DNA of 64,000 nucleotides from an uncultured bacterium (GTDB taxonomy: Bacteria > Bacteroidota > Bacteroidia > Bacteroidales > Bacteroidaceae): positions 248,001 through 312,000 of the forward strand of contig CAJMQU010000001.1 of the NCBI GenBank assembly GCA_905215555.1, read 5' to 3'. The position numbers were made by a program, and so were the translations under genes. Positions 10,129 to 20,100 of the stretch are shown piece by piece. Under the pieces are notes generated by a model. The model saw only the letters and a program-made list of their open reading frames with translations. It was not told the origin of the DNA and did no database searches. Position 1 is the stretch's first letter. Each line of letters begins with the position of its first letter.

Positions 10129-11721
10129 TCACTCTTTGTCTCTTTCGGGCGAAAAGCGTACAGGGTCATTGTATTGCTCTTGCAATGCACTCAGTTGTAC
10201 TTTCAGTTCTTTGGTGATATCTTCCGTTCCCGGTTGTCCGTAGATGTTATGCATCTCGGTAGGGTCGGCTTGCAAGTCATACAATTCCCATACATCAATA
10301 TCATTATAAAAATGAATCAGTTTATAACGGTCGGTGCGCACTCCGTAATGTCGTTTCACCATATGCTCGGCAGGATATTCATAGAAGTGATAGTACAAAG
10401 CCTTCCGCCAGCCGGCTGGTTTCTCGCCTTTCAGCAGTGGCACCAGGGAAACGCCCTGAATATCTTCCGGCACTTTCACTCCGGCAAGTTCCAGGAAGGT
10501 GGGTGCGTAGTCAATGTTCTGTACCATTTCATCAATATCTCCCTTGCGCTGGAAATCTTTCGGCAGGCGCATAATCAACGGGGTACGCATGGACTCTTCG
10601 TACATAAAGCGCTTGTCGAACCAGCCATGTTCGCCCATATAGAAGCCCTGATCGGAGGTGTAAACCACGAGCGTATTGTCTTCCAGTCCTTTTTCTTTCA
10701 GATAATCCAGCACACGGCCTACGTTGTCGTCCAAAGATTTCACGGTTTTCATATAGTCGCGTATGTAGCGCTGGAACTTCCAGTTGGCAAGTCCTTTGCC
10801 TTGCGGATTCTTCTTATAGAAATCATCAATGATAGGCCCATAGAATTTATCCCATGCGGCACGCTGTCCTTCGTCCATGCGGCCGATGTATTTCTCGTAC
10901 ATGGACTTCAACCGGCTTTGCTTGTCCGGGCGCAGCATCTTGAGGTCGTAAATCATATCCATATCTTTCACGATGCTCATCTCCTGTGCCGCAGCGGCAG
11001 GACGTCCTTCATAATCGTCAAAGAAGTTGTCCGGCAACGGGAAAGTCTTGTCTTCATAAAGTGCAAGGTTGCAGGTATCTGCCAACCAGTTGCGGTGGAT
11101 GGCCTTGTGATGAATCAGTATACAGAATGGTTTGTCCTTGTTCCGCTGGTTCTCCATCCAGTTGATGGCGTCATCGGTGATGAGGTTCGTCACATAACCA
11201 TGTTTCTGTATCGTATCATTATCCTGGGTGATGAAGTCCGGGTTGTAGTAGTCGCCCTGCCCGGGGACAATCTCCCAATAGTTGAAACCAGTAGGTAGGC
11301 TTTCGAGATGCCATTTGCCGATGAGGGCTGTTTCGTAACCGGCTTTCTGCAACAGTTTGGGGAATGTTTGCTGTGAAGCGTCGAACACGCAAGTGGTATT
11401 GTCATAGAATTTATTGGCACAACTGTGCTTGCCGGTAATCATGCAGGCACGGCTGGGTCCGCTCAATGAGTTGGCAACAAAACTGTTGGTGAAGCGTACT
11501 CCATCGGCAGCAATGCGGTCCAGGTTCGGTGTTTCCATATAACGGTGGTCATAGCAGCTCATCATCTGGGCTGTGTGGTCATCCGTCATGATGTATACGA
11601 TGTTATATTGCTTCTGCTCTTCAGTCTTCTTTTGGGAAGAACAGGAGGTTAAGGATGCCACGGCAGCGGCTCCAGTCAGGGAATAGAGCAATCCTGATTG
11701 TAAGGTATTATTCATAATCAA
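10129..11721 (-). CDS. S1-family sulfatase, lipoprotein
   Basis: A 530-residue sulfatase. The N terminus carries a lipobox (L24-T-S-C27) followed by SSQ, so it is probably anchored to a membrane as a lipoprotein. Metal-binding D47-D48 and the maturation motif S87-G-P-S-R91 are present; S87 would become formylglycine (Ser-type). The body ends with the usual small C-terminal subdomain (YKLIHFYNDIDVWELYDL). It is the first enzyme gene after susD, separated from it by an attenuator-like hairpin. Subfamily and regiospecificity (for example 6-sulfo-GlcNAc or 3-sulfo-Gal) cannot be read from the motif. Confidence 0.92.
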   Translation of the reverse strand: MIMNNTLQSGLLYSLTGAAAVASLTSCSSQKKTEEQKQYNIVYIMTDDHTAQMMSCYDHRYMETPNLDRIAADGVRFTNSFVANSLSGPSRACMITGKHSCANKFYDNTTCVFDASQQTFPKLLQKAGYETALIGKWHLESLPTGFNYWEIVPGQGDYYNPDFITQDNDTIQKHGYVTNLITDDAINWMENQRNKDKPFCILIHHKAIHRNWLADTCNLALYEDKTFPLPDNFFDDYEGRPAAAAQEMSIVKDMDMIYDLKMLRPDKQSRLKSMYEKYIGRMDEGQRAAWDKFYGPIIDDFYKKNPQGKGLANWKFQRYIRDYMKTVKSLDDNVGRVLDYLKEKGLEDNTLVVYTSDQGFYMGEHGWFDKRFMYEESMRTPLIMRLPKDFQRKGDIDEMVQNIDYAPTFLELAGVKVPEDIQGVSLVPLLKGEKPAGWRKALYYHFYEYPAEHMVKRHYGVRTDRYKLIHFYNDIDVWELYDLQADPTEMHNIYGQPGTEDITKELKVQLSALQEQYNDPVRFSPERDKE

Positions 11722-11734
11722 GCAGTTTTATAAT

Positions 11735-11781
11735 AAGAAAACCGGATGCAGATGAAGAGATAAAAGCTCACCCGCATCCGG
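11735..11781 (-). terminator. Attenuator-like hairpin between susD and the first enzyme gene
   Basis: Read on the minus strand, CCGGATGCGGGTGAG pairs with TTCATCTGCATCCGG as a stem of about 15 pairs including G-T wobbles. It is followed by TTTTCTTATT. This has the form of an intrinsic terminator, but lies inside the operon right after susD, where partial readthrough would give more SusCD than enzyme. Confidence 0.65.
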
Positions 11782-11812
11782 GCTAATAACCTATGAAAAC
11801 AGAAGGTCTTAT

Positions 11813-13639
11813 TTAATAACCAAAATTGTTTTTGGTAATAGCTCCATTCGTATTCATTTCATCACGAGGAATCGGCATTAGTAAATTCTTTTTCAAGAAG
11901 TTATCATCATTCAGATTACCTTTATTAAAGATGCGTTCTCCCCATGGATTGGTAGAATTAGGATTCTTCTCCACCCATGTCTTCGTTATGTTATGATCAT
12001 TGTTCACAGACAAAGCCTTCTTTAGGAACTCCGTACCGCGTAAGCGCATCAACTGATACATCTCTGGCTCACCCGCACCTTCAAACAAACGTTCAAAGAA
12101 AATTTTCTCGCGCACTTGTTCTTTTGTTAAGTCTGATGACCACTTTGCCGGCTGGGCAGACGGTGTCTTACCTGAATTACGAGCTCTTCCCAACACTTCA
12201 TCTACCACATTGATAGCTCCGTTTTTGTTATCCAGTTCATTATATACATCAGCCAACATCAACAGCATATCCGCATAACGATAAACAATCAGGTTCTTAT
12301 GGCTGGCGATGCCCTTCATCTGAGGGTCGAACGCTTTTGCAAAATGTGGCCATACCGAACGGTCGCCGATAGCCTTGGGGCCAGTCAGTTTATCCTCTAC
12401 ATAAGCTTTCAGGCCGTCACCAAAACCAGTCGGCAAAGTCGGATCTTCACAAAGAGCCAACAATTCGCTAACACTTGGATTTGCAGGATTAGAAAGTTTT
12501 TCATAAGGAATACGTCCTACATGCAGAGGCTGATTCTTCCAACCTTCCGGTTTAGCCTCTCCCTTAATTGTATAAGTGAAATTCGGATACTCATAAGTAG
12601 AATCCCGCGGAGTCGGAACTGGCTCCACCTGTGCTTTCGGGCCTACGTTGTTCGTACAGTTTCTCCAATGGTCGAGGAAAGTAACCTCAAGACGCGGGTC
12701 ACCCGGGTAAGTGCCATTAAAGAGGTCGAACAGAGCCTTTGTTGACTTTACACGATGAAAACTTTTACCAGTAGTAGAAGCTGCGGGATTGAATAACCAA
12801 CTACCTCTATTGAATGCCGGCAAATCACCGTTTGTCTGGAAGTTAAACTGGAAAATAGCTTCTTTAGAATTCTGTACATAGTCAACAAACAAATTAGCGA
12901 ATTTTGTTTCCAGCGCATATTTATTCTTTACTTCTTCAAAGCAAGTTTTAGCTTTTTCCCAAGCCGTAGCATCACCCTGACAGCCTAAAGTATGGTATAA
13001 TTTACCCATATAGGCCCGTGCCGCCCATTTTGTAGGAAATCCGTCAGCATTGGTCTCCGGCAGATGAGCATAGCCAAACTCCCAGTCTTCGCGCACTACA
13101 TCAAGAACAGCAGCCCTTGGCGAACATGGCACTTCTACTCCGTCATGTGCAGAAGGGGTTGTTTTCAATGGAATATCTCCCCAGCACATGGTCAGATTAT
13201 AGTAGGCTAATCCACGAAGGAACCGAGCCTCAGCCTCCATTTCTTCCTTACTGTCCAAAGAACTCTCCTTAACATTGGCAATGAATGTGTTTGTTTCACT
13301 CACTACTTTATACATTCCTTGCCAAGCCGATCTCAGCAAGTCATCTGTATAGTCACATTCAAGGAACGCACATTTGTCATTCGTATTTCCATTAGTCTGC
13401 GCCCAGCCTAAACCACTATAGCGCACAGTATTCTCCTGCCAAGTCTGTCCATAGCCACCACTTGCCACTGTCATGTAAGCATAACAACCATTCAAAGCCG
13501 TACGTGCATTTTCTTCCGTAGAGAACATTATCTTCGTGTTCATAGAGTATTGTGGATCTTCATCCAGCCACGATTCGCAGGAAGCTAATGCCAAACTACC
13601 CGCCAGCAAAAATATAGAAGTCAGTTTTTTCATTGTCAT
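11813..13639 (-). CDS. SusD-like outer-membrane glycan-binding lipoprotein (PUL1)
   Basis: A 608-residue SusD/RagB-family surface lipoprotein. The signal peptide ends in LALASCESW with the lipid-anchored Cys at about residue 20. The LDEDPQYS start and the TPR-rich N-terminal half (FLRGLAYYNLTMCWGDIPL) are typical, and the C terminus ends with the family signature near LLMPIPRDEMNTN. SusD forms the lid on the partner SusC transporter and binds oligosaccharide. It lies 17 bases after the susC stop. Confidence 0.95.
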   Translation of the reverse strand: MTMKKLTSIFLLAGSLALASCESWLDEDPQYSMNTKIMFSTEENARTALNGCYAYMTVASGGYGQTWQENTVRYSGLGWAQTNGNTNDKCAFLECDYTDDLLRSAWQGMYKVVSETNTFIANVKESSLDSKEEMEAEARFLRGLAYYNLTMCWGDIPLKTTPSAHDGVEVPCSPRAAVLDVVREDWEFGYAHLPETNADGFPTKWAARAYMGKLYHTLGCQGDATAWEKAKTCFEEVKNKYALETKFANLFVDYVQNSKEAIFQFNFQTNGDLPAFNRGSWLFNPAASTTGKSFHRVKSTKALFDLFNGTYPGDPRLEVTFLDHWRNCTNNVGPKAQVEPVPTPRDSTYEYPNFTYTIKGEAKPEGWKNQPLHVGRIPYEKLSNPANPSVSELLALCEDPTLPTGFGDGLKAYVEDKLTGPKAIGDRSVWPHFAKAFDPQMKGIASHKNLIVYRYADMLLMLADVYNELDNKNGAINVVDEVLGRARNSGKTPSAQPAKWSSDLTKEQVREKIFFERLFEGAGEPEMYQLMRLRGTEFLKKALSVNNDHNITKTWVEKNPNSTNPWGERIFNKGNLNDDNFLKKNLLMPIPRDEMNTNGAITKNNFGY

Positions 13640-13655
13640 ACAAATTTAAAGTTGA

Positions 13656-16600
13656 TTAAAAGGTTACATTTACACCGAATACAAAAGAACGCATACTGGG
13701 GAAAGCATTCATATCAATACCCCGGCGAAGGCCATCAAATGCAAAGCTGTTCACTTCAGGATCATATCCGCTATAGCTGGTAATTACAAATGCATTCTTC
13801 ACGGAAGCGAATACGCTGGTGTTCTGGAAACCAATCTTTTTCATCCACACTTTCGGTAGTACATAGTTCAATGTAATATCCGAACATCTCAGGAAACTTC
13901 CATCTTCAACATAGCGGTCATAAACCACATTCTTGATATTGGTAGTTGTGGCCGGATACAGAGCAGACTTATTTTCAGGGGTCCATGCATTGAGGTAAGC
14001 ATCTCTGCGCAAGTTACCGGCCTGGCGTGACGGAGTCTGTTCGTAACGGATATTAGTATTCAGAATATCATTGCCATAAACACCGTTGAACGATGCGGAA
14101 AGCGACAAGTCCTTCCAAGAAATACGAGTTTGGAAACCATAAGTAAAGTCAGGATTCGGATTACCGATAGTAGTCATATCATTTGAGTCTACCACACCAT
14201 CCTCATTTACATCTACACATTTAATGTTACCGGCCGCCATATCATTTCCAGTTGAAGAAGAATAATATTTCGTTGTACCATCTGCCGCTGTATAAGCAAC
14301 CTTTCCGTCTACGATATCTCCTTCCTGAATGATACCCTGAGTTTTATAGCCAAAGAACAAGCCCGGTGCTTCACCTTCCAAGAATATATTCGCAGGTCCG
14401 AAGTGGTCACCGATTGAACCACCCAAATATCCCCGTACACCTTTCAAAGCACCAATATCAGCTAATTCCATACCCAAATCGTCAATAGTAGCCTTGTTGA
14501 ATCCAATGTTTCCACCAATTGACCAATTCCAGTCCTTGCTACGAAGGACTTCTCCATTCAGGCTGATTTCCAAACCTTTATTCAACAACGATCCCTGATT
14601 CACCATCACTGATGTAAATCCACTGGATAATGGCAAAGAACGCATAATCAACAGGTTGGAAGTTTTTTTGCGGTAGAGGTCAATCGTACCAGTCAAACGG
14701 CTCTTGAAGAAACCAAAATCAACACCGGCATTCCAGGAAGAAGTACGCTCCCACTTCAAACCATCATTTTGCAGATTGCTGACTTCCATACCTTTCAAGG
14801 AGTTACCATTGATATCAGCATAATCTATATTATTGGCATAATCAGAGAAGGTCAAATAAGGATCAATACCTTGATTACCCGTTTCACCATAACCGACACG
14901 CACCTTCAGTTGGTTCAAGCACTCAATACCCTTCATAAATTCTTCCTGTTCCAGACGCCATGCCAACGAGAAAGAAGGGAAGTAAGACCAGCGGCTACCT
15001 TTTTTAAACTTACTGGAACCATCGGCACGGAGTGAAGCCGTCAGCAAGTACTTGTCGTAAGCAGACAGATTGATACGTCCTAAATAAGAAAGCAATTGGT
15101 AATCTTTTTGTATCGGCTGCTTTACGTTGATATCACCGGCCTGGTTCAAACCTTTCGTACGATAATCATAGATCGTAAAGTTGGAGGCAGAAGTATTTTC
15201 AGTCAAGAACTTATACTTATCATAAGTGATACCGGCCGTTGCTGCCAAATGTATATCCTTCATCAAATCAATATTGAAGTTCAATAAATTTTCAACGTTA
15301 TAATTTGACTTATTCACATTACTGATAGCCAAAAGCCCTTTTACATTAGCACCTGCCGGCAACTCAAGACCATACCAACGTTTACGATCATTGATTGTCA
15401 TATTACCACCCGTACGCAGACTATAAGAGAAATACTTATTAATATTCCATGTCAGGTCGGCACTTACTTTGAAATTCTTATCATTCGTAATATCATCATA
15501 ATCATTCACCCAGCTGAATACGTTCATCTTAGCTTCCATATCCCCCGGATCGTCAGCAGGGACCTCAAATGGTTTTGTATCAAGCACCGTACGTGCCAGA
15601 GAACCGGCTACACCGCCTGTCGTATTACCACCGGTCATCATATCATTTTGTTTCAGGGCACCACTGATAATCAGATTCAGAGTCACGGCCTTTGAGAGAT
15701 TGGCCGTCAGATTGGCGCGTAAATCACCTTGTTTGATTCCGGTATTCTTTACAATACCATTAATGTCCTTGAAGCTGGCTGATACATAGTATTTCATGGC
15801 ATCGGAACCACCACTGATAGAGGCAGAATAAGCTTGGGAGAACGCCGATGAATAGGCTTCTTTTTGCCAGTTACGATAGGTTATCGTACGATAAGTTTCC
15901 GGGTTATTCGGATCATAGTTGGCTTCATTCCCACTAAATACATAATGCATCTCACCATTCGAGGCTAAATGATATTGGGGTTGGTCTGTTTGGGAATTAC
16001 GATACATGGCATATTCTTCCAAATTTATCATATCATGGAGGTTACGTGCATTAGCAATTGTAAAGTTAGCAGTTACATTCACTTTCGCTTTTCCAGCTTT
16101 ACCCTTTTTCGTTGTAATAAGGATAACGCCATTAGCACCACGAGAACCATAGATAGCTGTTGCCGAAGCATCTTTCAATACAGTGATATTCTCAATATCA
16201 TTCGGATTCAACGCACTCAATGGATCTTGAGCTATTTGGAAGTCGCTGCCCCCTAATGCTGATTCAGCAAATTCACCGGTAGAGGACTGCGGAACATTGT
16301 CAATGACATACAAAGGCTGATTATCACCACGCAACGAGTTAGCACCACGAATAGTCACAGAAGAAGCTGCGCCCGGAGTAGCCATAGTAGCACTTACATT
16401 CAAGCCCGCCACTTTACCTTGCAATAAAGCATCAATAGAAACGGCCTTAGATGCGTCATTCGCATCCGGACTGATATTTACGGTAGCCCCGGTCACATCA
16501 CTTTTTCTTGCCGTACCATATCCCACTACAACAACTTCATCCAGTAACTGTGTATCATCTTTCAAAGATACATTGATTACAGTCTTGTTTCCCAGCGGAA

Positions 16601-16859
16601 TTTCCTGAGTTACATAACCGATAAAAGAAAATACGACTACAGATTTGGAATTAGGAACATCAATCTTATAATTACCATCAATATCCGTGATGGTACCTAT
16701 CGTTGTTCCTTTTACTTGTACATTGACACCCGGTACACCTTCATTGGTGCTGTCAATCACTTTACCTGTTACTTTGACGGATTGCTGTGCAAAAGCGGCA
16801 GCAGTAGTTGTCAAGCAGAACAGACATGTTAGAAATACATTAAATAATTTCTGTCTCAT
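13656..16859 (-). CDS. SusC-like TonB-dependent outer-membrane oligosaccharide transporter (PUL1)
   Basis: A 1067-residue SusC/RagA-family TonB-dependent transporter. The signal peptide ends FAQQ (residue 26). A carboxypeptidase-regulatory-like Ig domain (about 28-100) precedes the TonB box region (LDEVVVVGYGT, 107-116), a plug domain (about 120-235, with SVTIRGANSL and the ITVLKDASATAIYGSRG motif) and the beta-barrel to the terminal F. It imports glycan fragments using TonB energy together with the next gene's SusD. First gene of the PUL1 operon; promoter elements lie 45-105 bases upstream. Confidence 0.96.
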   Translation of the reverse strand: MRQKLFNVFLTCLFCLTTTAAAFAQQSVKVTGKVIDSTNEGVPGVNVQVKGTTIGTITDIDGNYKIDVPNSKSVVVFSFIGYVTQEIPLGNKTVINVSLKDDTQLLDEVVVVGYGTARKSDVTGATVNISPDANDASKAVSIDALLQGKVAGLNVSATMATPGAASSVTIRGANSLRGDNQPLYVIDNVPQSSTGEFAESALGGSDFQIAQDPLSALNPNDIENITVLKDASATAIYGSRGANGVILITTKKGKAGKAKVNVTANFTIANARNLHDMINLEEYAMYRNSQTDQPQYHLASNGEMHYVFSGNEANYDPNNPETYRTITYRNWQKEAYSSAFSQAYSASISGGSDAMKYYVSASFKDINGIVKNTGIKQGDLRANLTANLSKAVTLNLIISGALKQNDMMTGGNTTGGVAGSLARTVLDTKPFEVPADDPGDMEAKMNVFSWVNDYDDITNDKNFKVSADLTWNINKYFSYSLRTGGNMTINDRKRWYGLELPAGANVKGLLAISNVNKSNYNVENLLNFNIDLMKDIHLAATAGITYDKYKFLTENTSASNFTIYDYRTKGLNQAGDINVKQPIQKDYQLLSYLGRINLSAYDKYLLTASLRADGSSKFKKGSRWSYFPSFSLAWRLEQEEFMKGIECLNQLKVRVGYGETGNQGIDPYLTFSDYANNIDYADINGNSLKGMEVSNLQNDGLKWERTSSWNAGVDFGFFKSRLTGTIDLYRKKTSNLLIMRSLPLSSGFTSVMVNQGSLLNKGLEISLNGEVLRSKDWNWSIGGNIGFNKATIDDLGMELADIGALKGVRGYLGGSIGDHFGPANIFLEGEAPGLFFGYKTQGIIQEGDIVDGKVAYTAADGTTKYYSSSTGNDMAAGNIKCVDVNEDGVVDSNDMTTIGNPNPDFTYGFQTRISWKDLSLSASFNGVYGNDILNTNIRYEQTPSRQAGNLRRDAYLNAWTPENKSALYPATTTNIKNVVYDRYVEDGSFLRCSDITLNYVLPKVWMKKIGFQNTSVFASVKNAFVITSYSGYDPEVNSFAFDGLRRGIDMNAFPSMRSFVFGVNVTF

Positions 16860-16905
16860 AGAATTAAATTTAAATTAAAGACATTTGTTAACATTGATTT
16901 TGATG

Positions 16906-16913
16906 CAAATGTA
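16906..16913 (-). promoter_or_regulatory. Putative -7 box of the PUL1 susC promoter
   Basis: On the minus strand this reads TACATTTG, an exact match to the Bacteroides -7 consensus TAnnTTTG, about 46 bases before the susC ATG. No good TTTG -33 element lies 19-21 bases further upstream, consistent with an activator-dependent promoter. Confidence 0.6.
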
Positions 16914-16940
16914 GAGCGAAACAGAAAAAGCATCGGACCA

Positions 16941-16963
16941 ATAATCACTATTTCCCAATCCAA
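16941..16963 (-). promoter_or_regulatory. Putative activator site upstream of susC, shared with the 25989 gene
   Basis: Plus-strand reading ATAATC[A/G]CTATTT, then 2-3 bases, then AATCCAA. The same arrangement occurs at 26089-26110. In both places it lies 26-27 bases beyond a TAnnTTTG -7 box and in the same orientation to the gene. The likely binder is the adjacent HTCS. Confidence 0.5.
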
Positions 16964-17003
16964 AATTGACTAACTGCCACTTCCAACAGTGATTTAATTA
17001 ATT

Positions 17004-17033
17004 TTGGAGTCAAAAATAGACAAAATTGGAGTC
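17004..17033. promoter_or_regulatory. Direct repeat TTGGAGTC x2, 22 bases apart
   Basis: TTGGAGTC at 17004-17011 recurs at 17026-17033, two helical turns apart on one face of the DNA, 28 bases before the HTCS -33 box. It could be a site for the AraC-type domain of the HTCS acting on its own gene. Confidence 0.35.
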
Positions 17034-17060
17034 CCTTCCCATCAGATTCCTGCCTTTTGT

Positions 17061-17092
17061 TTTGTGTGGCTCGATACAAAAACCTATTTTTG
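17061..17092 (+). promoter_or_regulatory. Promoter of the PUL1 HTCS gene
   Basis: TTTG at 17061-17064 and TATTTTTG at 17085-17092 match the Bacteroides -33 (TTTG) and -7 (TAnnTTTG) boxes, with a 20-base spacer. Transcription would start near 17098, which fixes translation start at ATG 17114 rather than the upstream in-frame ATG at 17057. Confidence 0.7.
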
Positions 17093-17113
17093 TTCCAATC
17101 TTTGCGCAACACC

Positions 17114-20100
17114 ATGAGAAAAACCATGTTAACCACACTGGTATTGTTCCTATTATCACTCTTTCCAGATAAAGCAGTCGGCAATAAACAATACGCTTTC
17201 CAACAAATAAGTACGCAAAACGGTCTGTCCTCCTCGGTCCGCTGTCTGGCTGTGAGCCAAGAGAAGGGATACGTATGGATTGGTACGAGGTTGGGGATAG
17301 GACGCTTTGATGGCTATGAACTGAGAAAATATCTCCTCGGAAATATCACACATATCATTGAGGACAAAGAACATACCATCTGGACTATCAGCCCCAAAGG
17401 TCTATTTTACTACGATTACCGAAAGGATGAATTCATACAGGCGCGCGATGAAGACAACAACCCGGTGACAGTGACTTCCATCTGCCCGTGGACCGATGGT
17501 GTATTGTTCGGTGGTAACGGAAGACTCTATAAATATGACTATGCCAACCGGAAAATCAAATTCTTATATCCGCTGACACCTAATAATAAATACAATATTA
17601 CCAACTTACAAAAATGGGACGACCATACCTTATTATGCAGCAACCGTTGGAACCACGCATTACTCATTGACGTACCTACCGGACAGACACGCCCCGTCCC
17701 CTTTGAAAGCAACGAACTAATCTCCACCCTCATCGACAAGAACGGAAATATATGGATAGCCCCTTATCACCAAGGAGTGAATTGTTACGACCGGAATGGC
17801 AAACTTCTGCACTCCTACCACAGTATGAACTCTCCGCTGCAAACTAACGTCATCCTCTCTCTGGCCGAGAATAACGGACGCATTTGGATCGGAACGGATG
17901 GCGCGGGCATTTACATTTTAAATCCGGAAGACGACACCATGTCCGTCCTGTCGCATACTCCGGGCGATCCTTATTCTCTCCCGGTCAACTCCATTCTCTA
18001 TTTATATTCTGACGCAAACAATAATATGTGGGCAGGCAGTGTGCGTGGAGGCTTGATTAGTATAAAAGAAGTAGGAATGAAGATTTACTCGGACGCTCTG
18101 CCCGGCACGGAATACGGATTAAGCGAGAAATCAATCTTATGCATCTATCAAGACAAAGACGATGAAATCTGGATCGGAACAGATGGCGGTGGAATCAACC
18201 GCCTGAACCCTGCCTGCAAGAGATTCCATCATGTCATGTCGACGTGGGGAGACAAAGTATCTTCTATCGCGGGAGCGGACAAACAACGGTTATTAGTATC
18301 CCTGTTCAGCAAAGGATTGTTCTTCTTCGACAGGAAAACCGGAAATTACCAACCGCTAATCATCGTGAACGACAGCATCAACGAGCTTCTGTGCAAACGG
18401 GGAAAAACCGTTAATGTATTCCAAAATACACCGGAAACCATATTATTACTTTCCGAATCACCTTACAGCTACCACATAAACAAGCAGGAGTTCACACACA
18501 TCCCATTCGACAAACACAGCAAAGAAATCATCGGCGCCCTATTGCCGATAGAAAGCAATGGTCCCATCACCTATCTGCACGACTTTAAGCACATCTACCG
18601 GATAGACTCACGGAAAAATGTATTGGAAACCATATTCGGATGTAAAGGAGATACGATATTCAACTCCATATCCATCGATGAAAGCGGCATTTTCTGGATA
18701 GGAAGCAATTACGGACTCAGCCGTTACTCCCCCGAAAAGCAAGAACATATCAACATCCCCAACAGCCTGATTAATGAAATCAATTCACTGGTTTGTGACA
18801 AGCGGGGACGTGTATGGCTGGGAACCGATGGAAAGCTGTTTGCCCATCTCATTCACGAAAGCGAGTTTATCCTCTACGGAGAATCAGACGGAGTGATTCT
18901 GAACGAATATCTGGAAAAGCCACGTTTATTATCTGCCCAAGGCGATATTTATATGGGTGGCGTCAACGGTCTGCTTTGCATCAATAGGCAACTCCCCGAC
19001 GAACCGGCGACTCCTCCTGTACTGGAACTGGCCGACGTATCGGTGGGCGGAGAGCGTATGAACGCCCTGATTAACACCGGGCAGAGCCTGAGAGTACAAG
19101 AACAGAGCAAACCTATATCCATAAAGATTATCGCTCACGACAAAGATATTTTCCGCAAGCCCATGTACCGCTACACCCTGCAGGGAATGGAAGGGCAAGT
19201 CATCTACTCTTATCAGCCGGAACTGACACTCAGCGGCCTACCCGCAAGAACTTATCAGGTGCTGGCAGCATGCAGCACCCGCAGTGGCGGATGGACGGAT
19301 GATTACCGGATTCTGGAACTGATAGTGCTTCCGCCCTGGTATAAATCCGGCTGGTTCACAACCGGTTGCATCCTATTGATATTCTCAGGCATTGTACTGG
19401 GATTCTTCTCACTGCTGCGCCGTAAAGAAAACAAGCTGAAATGGGCAATGAAAGAGCACGAACAGCAGGTATACGAAGAAAAAGTACGTTTCCTTATCAA
19501 TATCAATCATGAGTTGCGCACTCCGCTCACCTTGATACATGCCCCACTAAAGCAACTCTTAGCCTCCTTATCGCCGGAAGATGAGAAATATCCTATCATA
19601 CAAAGTATCAGCAAACAGTCCGGACGCATGAAAGAACTTCTGAACATGGTGCTGAACGTGCGGAAGATGGAAGTGGGACAAAGCACCCTGCACGTGGAGA
19701 ATGTGGAGTTGAACCCGTGGGTGGAACAGCTTGTCGATGACTTCCGCCCGGAGGCAACGATGAAAGGAATTTCCATAGTCTACAATCCGGACCAGGAAGT
19801 GGACACCCTCTGTTTTGACAAGGAGAAATGCACCACCATCCTGACGAACTTGCTCGTCAATGCGCTGAAATACAGTTCGGAAAGCGGAGAAATCAGTGTA
19901 TCTGTAAGCCTGTCCGAAGACAAGAACAGTGTGCGCATTTCCGTTGCCGACGAAGGTCCCGGTTTAAAGGACATAGACATAAACAACCTCTTCATCCGGT
20001 TCTACCAAGGCAACAACAGCCGTCCGGGAACAGGTATCGGTCTTTCCTATTCCAAAATTCTGGCGGAACAGCATGGCGGAAGCATCGGTGCTTATGACCA

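Noticed and set aside
10108..11298. Plus-strand open frame opposite a sulfatase
   Set aside because: Antisense shadow of a gene with clear sulfatase motifs; no known family features.
17057..17113. Upstream in-frame start for the PUL1 HTCS
   Set aside because: A consensus promoter (17061-17092) lies downstream of that ATG, and the extension spoils the signal sequence.
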